NCBI RefSeq assembly: GCF_000312445.1
Contig: NZ_HE997185.1
Span: forward strand, 177,986-241,985
DNA length: 64,000 nt
Reading direction: 5' to 3'
Source: Phocaeicola abscessus CCUG 55929
Lineage (GTDB): Bacteria; Bacteroidota; Bacteroidia; Bacteroidales; Bacteroidaceae
The position numbers were made by a program, and so were the translations under genes. The notes below the pieces were generated by a model that was not told where the DNA came from, did no database searches, and worked only from the letters and a program-made list of their open reading frames with translations. How positions within the stretch are numbered: the stretch's first letter is position 1; every line of letters begins with the position of its first letter. This document shows, one piece after another, positions 47,840-56,736 of the stretch.

Positions 47840-47876
47840 AAGAGACTGCCGAAATGAAGATTTTGCGCAGTCTCTT
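47840..47876 (+). terminator. terminator of the pyrG-yidC-DPP5 operon
   Basis: Arms AAGAGACTGC (47840-47849) and GCAGTCTCTT (47867-47876) pair perfectly over ten bases. Confidence 0.75.
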
Positions 47877-48224
47877 TGAAATATGTAGGATTACTCGCTC
47901 GAAAGATCAAAAATCAAACAGATTAGGGACGTTTTATGTTCATTCGATTCAATCGCCCATCCCGATAAGCTTCCGTCGTGATTCCGAGTCTTTCCATACC
48001 TTTCCCGGCAATATCGAGAAAAGATGGTTGACCACACTTCGACAAGACCTAAAAGCGAATTTAGAGCCCCCCAAAAGTACGAATATAAGTACTATTACAG
48101 ATAGAAAAATAAAGATGATACAAGCTAAAATCAATAGAAGACTCAGAAAAAATTAAACTTCTCCACACCAAAGAAGGAGTTTTACAAATATTATGCGTAA
48201 TATTGCACTTGCTGGTTGACTCTT
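47877..48224. other. transition from the backbone to the AT-rich island
   Basis: No gene I would support; short frames here have no recognisable domain. Base composition drops from about 48050 onward toward the AT-rich island. Confidence 0.4.
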
Positions 48225-48416
48225 TATTTTTCTGCTCGGATGTAAATTCTTTGCAAAAATCATCTGCCATACAATAAATCTCTGTAACTTTAGACTCTGT
48301 AAACATAGCGGTAATTGTTTAAATGTTATTATTGGACACTATAAATTTAATACTTTTATCGCCATGTCACTAATAATCAGAAATATATTCGAGTAAGTTA
48401 TATCGAACTCACGTTA
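48225..48416 (-). mobile_element. truncated IS982-like end, left boundary of the island
   Basis: These 192 bp match 57488-57679 with about ten substitutions and no gaps. They contain the outer 19-bp inverted repeat at 48398-48416 and the first codons of the transposase (start at 48306, MFTESKVTEIYCMADDFCKEF). Homology to the intact copy ends abruptly at 48225, so the remainder of this element is gone. Confidence 0.8.
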
Positions 48417-48474
48417 CTTATATCTGCAAATTAGTTCCGGATTGCTACTAAAGTGTATATGCTAGAATATAACA

Positions 48475-48504
48475 AAGGCGACCATACTTTCGTGCAGTCG
48501 CCTT
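48475..48504 (-). terminator. terminator of the island's SusC-SusD-phosphatase operon
   Basis: Arms AAGGCGAC and GTCGCCTT pair perfectly over eight bases, 43 bp after the stop of the minus-strand gene at 48547. A T-rich stretch follows on the minus strand. Confidence 0.7.
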
Positions 48505-48546
48505 CCCCACTTAAATATTTGCCTATAAGTAAAAATTAGGCTTTAC

Positions 48547-49575
48547 TTATTTAAAAGTAAAAGTAGCTACTATCCCATTATGGTCTGTTGGCCATACAGA
48601 AACAGGTGGAATGATAGAATCATTCGTAATGGATTCTATCCTTTCTCCTTTAATTATCGTACCTTTTGGACCGCAAATAAAAGTATTCTCTATATTCAAT
48701 TCTTTTGATGGATAGAAGTAGATGTAATCTATTCTATCACGTTCGTCAGCTTCAGGAGCCCATACTAATTTTTTTACATTTACAGTCATGTTATTAGCAG
48801 GGAAAGTGAATCCTGGATATTCTATTGGATCAGGATAACTTTCGCGATAAGAATCTTTGAATCCTGCTTTTTCCAAAAGAGTTGAACAATTCCAAGGGAT
48901 GATAGCCCCATTATGGTCAAATAAGTTTGCTGTCTCTTTTGTCCAGTCTAAATGAGACGGTTCATTAAAGTCGCCTCCAATGAAAATTATGGATTCTTTC
49001 TTTATTTCATCTTGAGCATCTTTAATTGTTGCTTTTATGGCTTCATCACGTTCCGAAACTTCATTACAAATAATAATAGAATCACTATTGGTTACAATAT
49101 GGTCCATTTTTGAAAATTTATTAGGATCATAGCCTCTAGGAAGTAAACAAGCATAATTCAAGTAATCCAAATGAGCCGAGTAAAGAACAAATCGTCGCCC
49201 TTTAATGTTGATAACAGCTTTAAGAACAGATCCGTGGTCATCACCATATGGGTATACATAATTTTGTTGCTCAATAGGATATTTTGATAAAATTCCGGTG
49301 CTAACACTTGAATCAGCATAGTATACTAATTGTTTTTCCTTAAGTGCATTGACTAATCTTTCCATAAAATTTGTTCCATGATAATTTCTGACTTCACTGA
49401 GAGTCAATAAATCTGGTTGTATGGTATAGATTTCATCTACCAAACCTTCAAATCCATTCGGCACTTGTGTAGTCTCACCCCAAATATTCAGTTGCATTAC
49501 TTTTAATGATGTTTCTGATTGGCATCCAAATAGAATAAAGGTTAAAAGAAAGATACTCTGATATATTTTTTTCAT
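48547..49575 (-). CDS. endonuclease/exonuclease/phosphatase-family lipoprotein
   Basis: A 342-residue lipoprotein with lipobox ILFGC near residue 18. The fold signature is visible: VMQLNIWGET near residue 26 (the N of the metal site), LLTLSEVRNYHG (Glu), FVLYSAHLDYLNY, FIGGDFNEPSHLDW (the GDFNEP motif) and the final WPTDHNGIVATF (SDH-like catalytic His). Enzymes of this fold cleave phosphodiesters in nucleic acids, inositol phosphates or sphingomyelin. A lipoprotein in the outer envelope would act on an outside phosphate ester, but the substrate is unknown. It is last in the minus-strand operon after SusD. Confidence 0.85.
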   Translation of the reverse strand: MKKIYQSIFLLTFILFGCQSETSLKVMQLNIWGETTQVPNGFEGLVDEIYTIQPDLLTLSEVRNYHGTNFMERLVNALKEKQLVYYADSSVSTGILSKYPIEQQNYVYPYGDDHGSVLKAVINIKGRRFVLYSAHLDYLNYACLLPRGYDPNKFSKMDHIVTNSDSIIICNEVSERDEAIKATIKDAQDEIKKESIIFIGGDFNEPSHLDWTKETANLFDHNGAIIPWNCSTLLEKAGFKDSYRESYPDPIEYPGFTFPANNMTVNVKKLVWAPEADERDRIDYIYFYPSKELNIENTFICGPKGTIIKGERIESITNDSIIPPVSVWPTDHNGIVATFTFK

Positions 49576-49579
49576 AATT

Positions 49580-51115
49580 TTACTTTAATAACCACATTAC
49601 ATTATTTGGAGTATCCTCACCGCTATATTGGCTTTGAATAGCCGACTGGATATTATCTTTATTTTGAGAATACTCGTCTTCTGGGTACATCCATCTTAAC
49701 GGGAGCTGAGTTGTTACTTCATTCATATTCGTTTCGGTGTTAATTGGAAGTACTGGATATCCTGTACGACGATAGTCGAAATATGAATTATAACGAAGCT
49801 GGACATATGAACCTATTAATTTTTGAGTCATTATTTGTTCAAGTCCTTTATTAGCGTCGAATGCTGCAGGACCGGCTAAATAATCATCGATGTAGTCATC
49901 ATTAATAGTTACTCCATGTCTATATTCTTCTGGTGTATTATTTGTTGTAAACATCATAGCTGCTCTAATTCCTTTATCATAATGTTCTTTGGCTGTTAAT
50001 GGTGTTTTCCACCCTCTCAATGCAGCTTCGGCTAAAATAAATTGCAACTCGGAATAAGCTATAAATTTGATTGGCTCACCTTGTGCCAAACGGAAATAGC
50101 GTTTATTAATAGATGAATGTAACCCTTCTGTATATTCCTGTTGAATTTTTCCGAAAGTCATAGTACAATCTACTCCACTGTAAGCATCGTAGCTATCTTC
50201 TTTAGCGGTTAGAGCAGTTGCAGGCTCGCAATAATAAAATATTCTACGATCATTCAATTCTTTCATCTTATTGATAAAGAAAGAAGTCATGACAGGATAC
50301 ATCCAGTAATTCTGGTTGAGATAATAGAAAGGATACCATTGGGCCGATTTCGAAGCACTATATGTTCTCATGAAGCTGTCTGCTTCACTTGTCATCAAAG
50401 GTTTATTTGCAAACTCTTCAAACATCGATTGGACATTAATATCACCTACTGCTTGTTTTTTACTTATCATGTTCAAGACTCTCAGTGTAAAGGTGTTTAC
50501 CATTTTCTGCCATTTAGCAGGATCTCCGTTATAAATAGGGTCACCATTGAAGGTAGAAGCATTACTAAACAGTTCCGAAGATTCTCTTAATTTTTTTAAT
50601 ACTGCATTGAAAACTTCTTCTTGTGTATCATATTTTGGAGATAAAATACCACTATCTTCACCTTGAAGGGCTTCACTGCATGGAATATCACCAACTTCCA
50701 TAGTCAAGCCATAGAAAATATATGCTTGCATAAAGTCGCTTAAAGCAGTATAAGCATGCTTTATTCCTTCAGACATGGATTCATTGGCATTAGCTATTTC
50801 AACCATTTTTTTCATATTAATCAAGTATGAATAATAGCTATATGGTATAAAATTATCGTAATAGGCATCCAAGCGTTCAAATTTGTTATACATGTACCAC
50901 TCCATATGTTCTGTCATCATGGTAGTCTTTACTATGTACTCGTCACCAAAAAGCCATTTACTACTTTCACTTTTTGTAATAGCAAGAATAGCATCAGTAG
51001 CTAAGAAGGCAGGAGTAACAGTTGATGGAGTATCCGGATTAGTATTGATATCATCCATGCTTCTGCAAGAGCCAATAGTTAATATCACAAACAGTAATAA
51101 TATAATTTTTTTCAT
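49580..51115 (-). CDS. SusD-like lipoprotein of the island
   Basis: A 511-residue lipoprotein with lipobox TIGSC near residue 16 and helical SusD/RagB-like segments (the SusD-like_2 type): AYTALSDFMQAYIFYGLTMEVGDIPCSEAL, KWQKMVNTFTLRVLNMISK, IAYSELQFILAEAALRGW and IMTQKLIGSYVQLRYNSYFDYRRTGYPVLP. It should cap the partner SusC at the cell surface and bind ligand. Gap to the phosphatase-like gene is 4 bp and to the SusC gene 12 bp, so the three form one operon. Confidence 0.88.
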   Translation of the reverse strand: MKKIILLLFVILTIGSCRSMDDINTNPDTPSTVTPAFLATDAILAITKSESSKWLFGDEYIVKTTMMTEHMEWYMYNKFERLDAYYDNFIPYSYYSYLINMKKMVEIANANESMSEGIKHAYTALSDFMQAYIFYGLTMEVGDIPCSEALQGEDSGILSPKYDTQEEVFNAVLKKLRESSELFSNASTFNGDPIYNGDPAKWQKMVNTFTLRVLNMISKKQAVGDINVQSMFEEFANKPLMTSEADSFMRTYSASKSAQWYPFYYLNQNYWMYPVMTSFFINKMKELNDRRIFYYCEPATALTAKEDSYDAYSGVDCTMTFGKIQQEYTEGLHSSINKRYFRLAQGEPIKFIAYSELQFILAEAALRGWKTPLTAKEHYDKGIRAAMMFTTNNTPEEYRHGVTINDDYIDDYLAGPAAFDANKGLEQIMTQKLIGSYVQLRYNSYFDYRRTGYPVLPINTETNMNEVTTQLPLRWMYPEDEYSQNKDNIQSAIQSQYSGEDTPNNVMWLLK

Positions 51116-51127
51116 TTATTTTCCTCC

Positions 51128-54100
51128 TTAAAATGATAAGTTAATATTAAAACCAATATTTCGTGGAGTTGGAGAGTTTAAGTTTTCTTTACCACGATCA
51201 GGATCAGAGTATTTAAAAGCTTTAGTCCACATTAATAAATTTTGGGCAATGATACCTACCTTTAAACTCTTCATTCTTATCTTATTTATTAAATTGGTTG
51301 GAACATTGTAGTTGAGGGCAATTTCACGCAATTTGATGAATGATGCATCAAGAATATTCTGCTTGGCATTATGATCCCATGAGTTTTCATTGTAAATAGT
51401 AATATAGTTTTGATATGATACAGGGACGTCATTTGCAGCAAAAACACGATCGTCACTAATAACTTTTCCGTAAGGATCATAAGTTGCAGAACCGCTTGTG
51501 ACTTTAACACCTTGTCCAACATAATTTTGCAATCCGTTAACAACTTCATCATAACGCCACTGGTTATCGCTATCAGGATGCGTTCCTGAGTTCCACATTG
51601 ATTGTTCAGTCCAGGAAAACATCTTTCCTCCTAAGCGTCCGTCAATAGAAATATCTAAAGAGAATTCTTTATAAGCGAAAGTATTACTGAATCCTATAAT
51701 CATATTAGGATCTTTATTTCCATCAATAGTATAGAATTTGTTTTTAACAGGTAAACCTGCTTGATGAATGATATTGCCTTTGCTATCTCTTGCCCAATCT
51801 ATAATGAAATACTGGTCAGTTCGTTTACCTACGCTGATTCTTGGATCTTGTGAGCTATATACGGGATCCATTTTTGCGAAATACCAATGGTAAAATGATA
51901 AATTGATTGTTGAATTCCAAGAGAAATTCTTACTTACAATAGGCTTACCGGTAATTGTAAATTCCATTCCTTTCTGTCTAAGCTCCTCTCCTGTATTTGT
52001 AATAACAGTACTAAAACCAGAAGTGGAAGAAACTGTCGCATTAATCAATCTGTTTGATCTTAAACGAGTGAAGTATGTATAATCAAATCCTAATCTGTTA
52101 CCAAAAAACCTTAGATTCGTACCAATTTCTATGGATGTTTCTTTTTCAGGCTTACAATTAGGATCTCGCATGCTGCTTGGATAATTTGCACTTGATAATC
52201 CATCCCATACGTCAATACTTACATTATATATCTGATTAATGTCGTATACACTCAAATCTTTTTTTGCAACAGTCCAAGATGCTCTGATTTTCCAAAAGTC
52301 CAGAACATCTGAAATAGGATTATAGAAGGAAGTAGGAACAATGCTTAATGAAGCAGATGGATAAAAATACGATCTAGAATTCGAAGGTAAGGTTGAAGAC
52401 CAGTCATTACGTCCAGTCAAATCTAAATAAATACCTTCTTTCCAAGCCAAACTTAATTTTCCATAAGCACTATACAAAGCTTTTTCCTCAATTGTTTTTT
52501 TGACACTAGGACGTTCAATTGAAGAGTTTAGTGAGTAGAAACCTGGGACAGACAAACCACCTCGTGTAGCGGCATATATGGTTTTGTCTTTATACCAATA
52601 GGTAGAGCCACCGACTAAGGCATCAATTGTAAGATTATTAACTTTATATTTACCAGAAAGAATAAGATCATTGTTAAAGCTCTCACCGGTATAGTCTCCA
52701 TATGCATACCATCCAAGACGTTCTCCACTATCACCAATAGATTTACGTTGTTCCTCATTATTGTTATAGTTATCATAACCAGAACGTAACATTAATTTTA
52801 AATCTTTGGTAAAATCGTACGTTATCGTTCCACTTCCTGAAAATAAGTTTTTATCATATTCATCTATACGTTCATAAACAAGATAGTATGGGTTATCATA
52901 CCAAGCGGAATACATCCAATTTTGCTTTTGATCTTTGACTGCCCAATAATTGCGGTAATCGCGAATATCATACTCTGTTCCTGTCCAAATGAGCATATTG
53001 TAAAAGATATTGCCATTACCATAGTTTACTTTTGGCATATTTGGAGCTTTTTCTTTTTTGTATGATAAGCTGGCATCAACAGTTAATTTATTAAATTTGA
53101 TATTACCAGATCCGTTTACTATATATTTATTAAGGGAGGTGTTTGGGTATTGTCCGTTATAATGTACTTGTGTTGCGCTTACACGGAAGCCTCCATTTTT
53201 ACTTGCTTGGGCAACGCTTATGTTGGTATTTGTAACTAAAGTAGAGCGGATGAAATTTTTTATGTTATTTTTTCCTCTTGATAGTAACGGATAGCTTTTT
53301 ATTGCCATCGTTTCTGGATCGTATTGTTCCACTTCATGTCCATCCATATAGTCTCCCCATACAAATCCACTACCATATTCTAATTTACCATAGTTTCCAG
53401 CACTATAACTATGTTGCGTTTCCGGCATTCTTAAATATCCAGTACTGAACATAGTGTTATTGGAGGCGTTAACTGTGAGAGTTCCTTCTTTATCAGCCTT
53501 TTTAGTAGTGATCATTATCGCACCAGTTCTTCCTCGTTCTCCATAAAGTGCAGAAGCTGTAGCTCCTTTTAGTACATCGATGCTTTCAATATCTTCCGCA
53601 CCAAAGTCGTTGATACTAACATTGCCATAAGCAATACCATCCACAACAATTAAAGGGCTTTCTCCACGCAATTCCAATGTAGGTTTTTCTGCTATCTCAG
53701 AACTATTGAAAATAGTGAGACCAGAGATTTTTCCTGTTAAGCTTGTAGATACATCTACACCTTTTACTGCTTGAAGTTGATCACCCCCAATTTTTTGAAC
53801 AGAATAACCTAAAGATTTTTCTTCACGTTTCAGACCTAAAGCGGTAACAACAACTTCATTAAGTACTTTGGTATCTTCTGTTAATGTAATATCAATTATT
53901 TTTTTGTTAGTTGTGCTTACTTCCACTGATGAATATCCGATATATGAAACAATAAGAATAGCATTGTTTTCTATGTTTAGAGAATATTCTCCGTCAATAT
54001 TTGTTATTGTTCCATTAGTTGTTCCTTTTTCAAGGACATTGGCTCCGATGATAGGGTCTCCGTTTGAATCCAGGACTTTTCCTGAGATTGGGTGCTTAGT

Positions 54101-54526
54101 CTGATCTATTTCAAAAACTGATGCAAGTTTATTTTGATCACTTACACCTTTTTTAGTGAGAATAATTTTTTTATCTAATACAAAATAAACGACATCGGTG
54201 CCAGCAAAGAGCCTATCCAAGATTTTAAATACATTTTCATTTTTAGTGGAAATAGAGACAATTCGGTCGACATCAACGTATTTATTGCTAAAGAAGAAAT
54301 CAAAATCGGAATTGTTCTCAATTTCTTTAAGAACAGATTTTACCGTTTGATTGGTCACAGTAATACTGAACTCCGTCTTTTGCGCATAGGTATCATTAGC
54401 GTATGCTAAACTGATGGAACATATTAAAAATAATACACAAAGTTTCATACACAAAGATATTTTTTTGAATGATAGTCTCATTGACTTTATCATCCAATTT
54501 GTTTGGTCAATAAAAGATTTTTGCAT
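51128..54526 (-). CDS. SusC-like TonB-linked transporter with an STN signalling domain
   Basis: A 1132-residue protein. After the signal peptide (near residues 28-48) it has an STN/secretin domain (residues 50-125: FSITVTNQTVKSVLKEIENN and ILDRLFAGTDVVYFVLDKK). Then comes a carboxypeptidase-like domain (ISGKVLDSNGDPIIGANVLEKGTTNG), and a plug with VVVTALGLKREEKSLGYSV, IDVLKGATASALYGERGRTGAIMITTK. A full barrel ends in GFNINLSF. The STN domain is the part that touches a FecR-type anti-sigma factor, so this is a transducing transporter. Alternative starts at 54526 and 54481 exist. The FecR and sigma genes lie just upstream. Confidence 0.93.
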   Translation of the reverse strand: MQKSFIDQTNWMIKSMRLSFKKISLCMKLCVLFLICSISLAYANDTYAQKTEFSITVTNQTVKSVLKEIENNSDFDFFFSNKYVDVDRIVSISTKNENVFKILDRLFAGTDVVYFVLDKKIILTKKGVSDQNKLASVFEIDQTKHPISGKVLDSNGDPIIGANVLEKGTTNGTITNIDGEYSLNIENNAILIVSYIGYSSVEVSTTNKKIIDITLTEDTKVLNEVVVTALGLKREEKSLGYSVQKIGGDQLQAVKGVDVSTSLTGKISGLTIFNSSEIAEKPTLELRGESPLIVVDGIAYGNVSINDFGAEDIESIDVLKGATASALYGERGRTGAIMITTKKADKEGTLTVNASNNTMFSTGYLRMPETQHSYSAGNYGKLEYGSGFVWGDYMDGHEVEQYDPETMAIKSYPLLSRGKNNIKNFIRSTLVTNTNISVAQASKNGGFRVSATQVHYNGQYPNTSLNKYIVNGSGNIKFNKLTVDASLSYKKEKAPNMPKVNYGNGNIFYNMLIWTGTEYDIRDYRNYWAVKDQKQNWMYSAWYDNPYYLVYERIDEYDKNLFSGSGTITYDFTKDLKLMLRSGYDNYNNNEEQRKSIGDSGERLGWYAYGDYTGESFNNDLILSGKYKVNNLTIDALVGGSTYWYKDKTIYAATRGGLSVPGFYSLNSSIERPSVKKTIEEKALYSAYGKLSLAWKEGIYLDLTGRNDWSSTLPSNSRSYFYPSASLSIVPTSFYNPISDVLDFWKIRASWTVAKKDLSVYDINQIYNVSIDVWDGLSSANYPSSMRDPNCKPEKETSIEIGTNLRFFGNRLGFDYTYFTRLRSNRLINATVSSTSGFSTVITNTGEELRQKGMEFTITGKPIVSKNFSWNSTINLSFYHWYFAKMDPVYSSQDPRISVGKRTDQYFIIDWARDSKGNIIHQAGLPVKNKFYTIDGNKDPNMIIGFSNTFAYKEFSLDISIDGRLGGKMFSWTEQSMWNSGTHPDSDNQWRYDEVVNGLQNYVGQGVKVTSGSATYDPYGKVISDDRVFAANDVPVSYQNYITIYNENSWDHNAKQNILDASFIKLREIALNYNVPTNLINKIRMKSLKVGIIAQNLLMWTKAFKYSDPDRGKENLNSPTPRNIGFNINLSF

Positions 54527-54689
54527 AATTTCGCAATGCCTTAGTTATTAAAAATGGATTACTTAATTGCTTGTCGCCAAACAAGCGGATCGATTTTTCC
54601 ATACGATTGATACGCCAATATCAATCGTATGCTTTTTTCATGGTGGAATTTTTCTTTTCACATTAATTAAATTAAAGGTTCAACATGTA

Positions 54690-55700
54690 TTAATAAATCT
54701 CTACTTTCTGCTTTTTATCATTGATATTAGAACTGTCTATATATCGCCATCGTATTCCGGAGGCAACTTTAAAATACTCCATAATTCGTTCAAAGCGTTG
54801 CGTTGAGAAAGTTCCTGTAAAAGCTTCATCTTTGAAATGGCGTTTGCTACTGAAAACAAATTCTATATTGAAACGTTTTCCAATTTGATTGAACGCCTCA
54901 TTCATTGGAGTATTATCAAAAATAATTTTCCCTTTTTTCCAGGCCGTTTCGGTTTCCCCCGATGTAGGATAAAGCTTGGTGTCTCCTGTTTTTGGTATAT
55001 AAACAAGTTTTTGTTGTGGGTGAAGAACTATTTTTTTTAATTGCCCGTTTTGGGGGAAACGAAAATCTATAGCTCCTTCTATAAGTGTGGTAGAAATATT
55101 TTCATCATTATATGCTTCAACATTAAATTTCGTTCCATGAACCTCGATACTTGTGCCTTTTGAAGCAGAAACAATGAAAGGTTTTGATGGATCTTTTGTC
55201 ACTTCAAAATAGGCTTCGCCAAACAGAGTAATATCACGTTGGTTCCCATTAAAAACAGAAGGATAAGATATTGATGAAGAAGAATTCAGATGAGCTTTTG
55301 ATCCATCAGGAAGGGTCAAAAAAGCAGTCATTCCCGGAGCTGTTTTAATCTCAATCATTTGAGCCGATAATTTATCTCCTTCGCTTTGGCGGTAGAACCA
55401 AATAGTAGAAATTAATAAAGGTATAGCCAGCATCGCAGCTATACGTTGTGGCCATACCCATCCTTTGACTTTCCTCTCTTTCTTGGTTATGAGGCCATTT
55501 ATTTTTGATAAGGAACTTTCTGTATCTATGCCTCTACTCATAGCAATAGTATCAGTAGCAAATTGCAGTGTAGCAATTTGTTCTGCAACTTTTTTATGGC
55601 TTTCATCCTCTTGAATCCATTGCTCTACTTGAGCTATTTCTTCTTTTGTTGCTTTCCCTTCACTATATGAAATGAGTAAATCTTCTGTATTTGATTCCAT
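54690..55700 (-). CDS. FecR-family anti-sigma factor
   Basis: A 336-residue protein. The cytoplasmic N-terminal part (residues 1-75) is the sigma-binding region; a membrane segment follows (near residues 80-105). The periplasmic FecR domain shows IEIKTAPGMTAFLTLPDGSKAHLNSSSSISYPSVFNGNQRDITLFGEAYFEVTKDPSKPFIVSASKGTSIEVHGTKFNVEAY. The C-terminal DUF4974-like domain has PMNEAFNQIGKRFNIEF. It should hold the ECF sigma factor inactive until the STN-bearing SusC signals. The start was moved to the ATG at 55700. Confidence 0.92.
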   Translation of the reverse strand: MESNTEDLLISYSEGKATKEEIAQVEQWIQEDESHKKVAEQIATLQFATDTIAMSRGIDTESSLSKINGLITKKERKVKGWVWPQRIAAMLAIPLLISTIWFYRQSEGDKLSAQMIEIKTAPGMTAFLTLPDGSKAHLNSSSSISYPSVFNGNQRDITLFGEAYFEVTKDPSKPFIVSASKGTSIEVHGTKFNVEAYNDENISTTLIEGAIDFRFPQNGQLKKIVLHPQQKLVYIPKTGDTKLYPTSGETETAWKKGKIIFDNTPMNEAFNQIGKRFNIEFVFSSKRHFKDEAFTGTFSTQRFERIMEYFKVASGIRWRYIDSSNINDKKQKVEIY

Positions 55701-55772
55701 AAATGTACTTTCTTTATAATTAAGACAAAGCAAAAGAGATAGTGACTAAACTAAAAATAATAATTTTATTAA

Positions 55773-55858
55773 TTTGCATTAAATAATTTGTAAATTTGTA
55801 AAGATGATGAAACGATGATTTGGTTTATTTGCATCAAATTATTTATATATTCGTAAAA
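55773..55858 (+). promoter_or_regulatory. promoter region of the sigma gene, with a duplicated segment
   Basis: TAAATTTG at 55791-55798 matches TAnnTTTG. A segment of about 33 bp from 55773 (TTTGCATTAAAT...GTAAAGATG) is repeated, imperfectly, from 55828 (TTTGCATCAAAT...GTAAAAGATG), 55 bp later. The second copy ends just before the sigma gene. Confidence 0.45.
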
Positions 55859-55875
55859 GATGGAGATGGGGGCTA

Positions 55876-56457
55876 ATGAATCAAGTAAAACCTGAGATAT
55901 TAATATTGAATCAGTTGCGTGAGGGTAGTCATGCAGCATTTAATACTATTTATAGACAGTATTATATAATGCTCTGTACCTATGCAAACAGGTTTATTGA
56001 CTTGGAAGATGCAAAGAATGTGGTTGAGGAATTAATGGTTTGGATTTGGGAACATAGGGAAGATTTGTTAATTGATTCTTCTTTGAGTCAATATCTTTTC
56101 AGAGCTACTTACAATAGGGTTTTAAATTTCATCACAAAGAAAAAAGCGGATGCCAATTCTGAAGCCAAGTTTTACGAGCATTATTTAAATCCTTCTGTTT
56201 TCTCAGAAGATTATGATTTGCACGAGCTGTTTAACAAAATAGAGGAAGCTGTTCAGAATCTTCCAGAAAGCTACCGGAAAGCCTTTATTATGAGTAGGTT
56301 TAAGAAAATGACTTATAATCAAATAGCTGAGAAATGTGGAGTCTCTTCAAAGACTGTTAACTATAGAATTACTCAAGCGTTGAAAATTTTAAGGATTGAG
56401 CTGAAGGATTTTTTACCTCTAATTCTATTCCTTTTAAAAGACTCTGCATTAACATAG
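55876..56457 (+). CDS. ECF-type RNA polymerase sigma-70 factor
   Basis: A 193-residue sigma factor of the Bacteroidota SusC-associated group. Region 2 is AFNTIYRQYYIMLCTYANRFIDLEDAKNVVEELMVWIWEHR near residue 20; region 4 with its helix-turn-helix is LPESYRKAFIMSRFKKMTYNQIAEKCGVSSKTVNYRITQALKILR near residue 132. It is divergent from the FecR gene. It should turn on the susC-susD operon when released. Confidence 0.92.
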   Translation: MNQVKPEILILNQLREGSHAAFNTIYRQYYIMLCTYANRFIDLEDAKNVVEELMVWIWEHREDLLIDSSLSQYLFRATYNRVLNFITKKKADANSEAKFYEHYLNPSVFSEDYDLHELFNKIEEAVQNLPESYRKAFIMSRFKKMTYNQIAEKCGVSSKTVNYRITQALKILRIELKDFLPLILFLLKDSALT

Positions 56458-56511
56458 AACAGTTTTTTGATTATTGATATGCTATTCTTGAATGTGTCTA
56501 TGGCTATTATG

Positions 56512-56735
56512 TTAATTTTTATCCTTATATATCATTCTTAGAACATCACGGCGGAAGGTTTTGTTCACTTTTGCTTGATTCAGTCTTAATCCGCTTTTTT
56601 GTCTCCATTCGTTTAAAGTGATAGAATCAATAGGCTTGTCCAAGTTTGCATTCCAATCAGGGAGATAACCTTTAAGACCTAAATTTTGGACAAGAGCAAA
56701 GTCTGCATCTTTTGGAGTAACATCTTTATAATAAA
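56512..56735 (-). pseudogene. 3' fragment of a gene cut by the IS982-like element
   Basis: The 94-codon frame at 56512-56796 is chimeric: its first codons lie in the IS element and run through its inverted repeat; the rest (about 70 residues, KDVTPKDADFALVQNLGLKG and so on) is the end of another gene on the minus strand. I cannot name the parent gene with confidence; an FAD-dependent oxidoreductase-type C-terminus is a guess. It shows that the element now marks the right edge of the island and has removed the 5' part of this gene. Confidence 0.55.
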
Positions 56736-56736
56736 T
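56733..56736. repeat. possible 4-bp target-site duplication, left
   Basis: AAAT here and AAAT at 57679-57682 flank the element if its ends are AACGTGAG. Four AT-rich bases can match by chance. Confidence 0.3.

Noticed and set aside
47854..48156. 100-residue frame after the DPP5-like gene
   Set aside because: It overlaps the operon terminator, has a basic, low-information sequence and no neighbour support.
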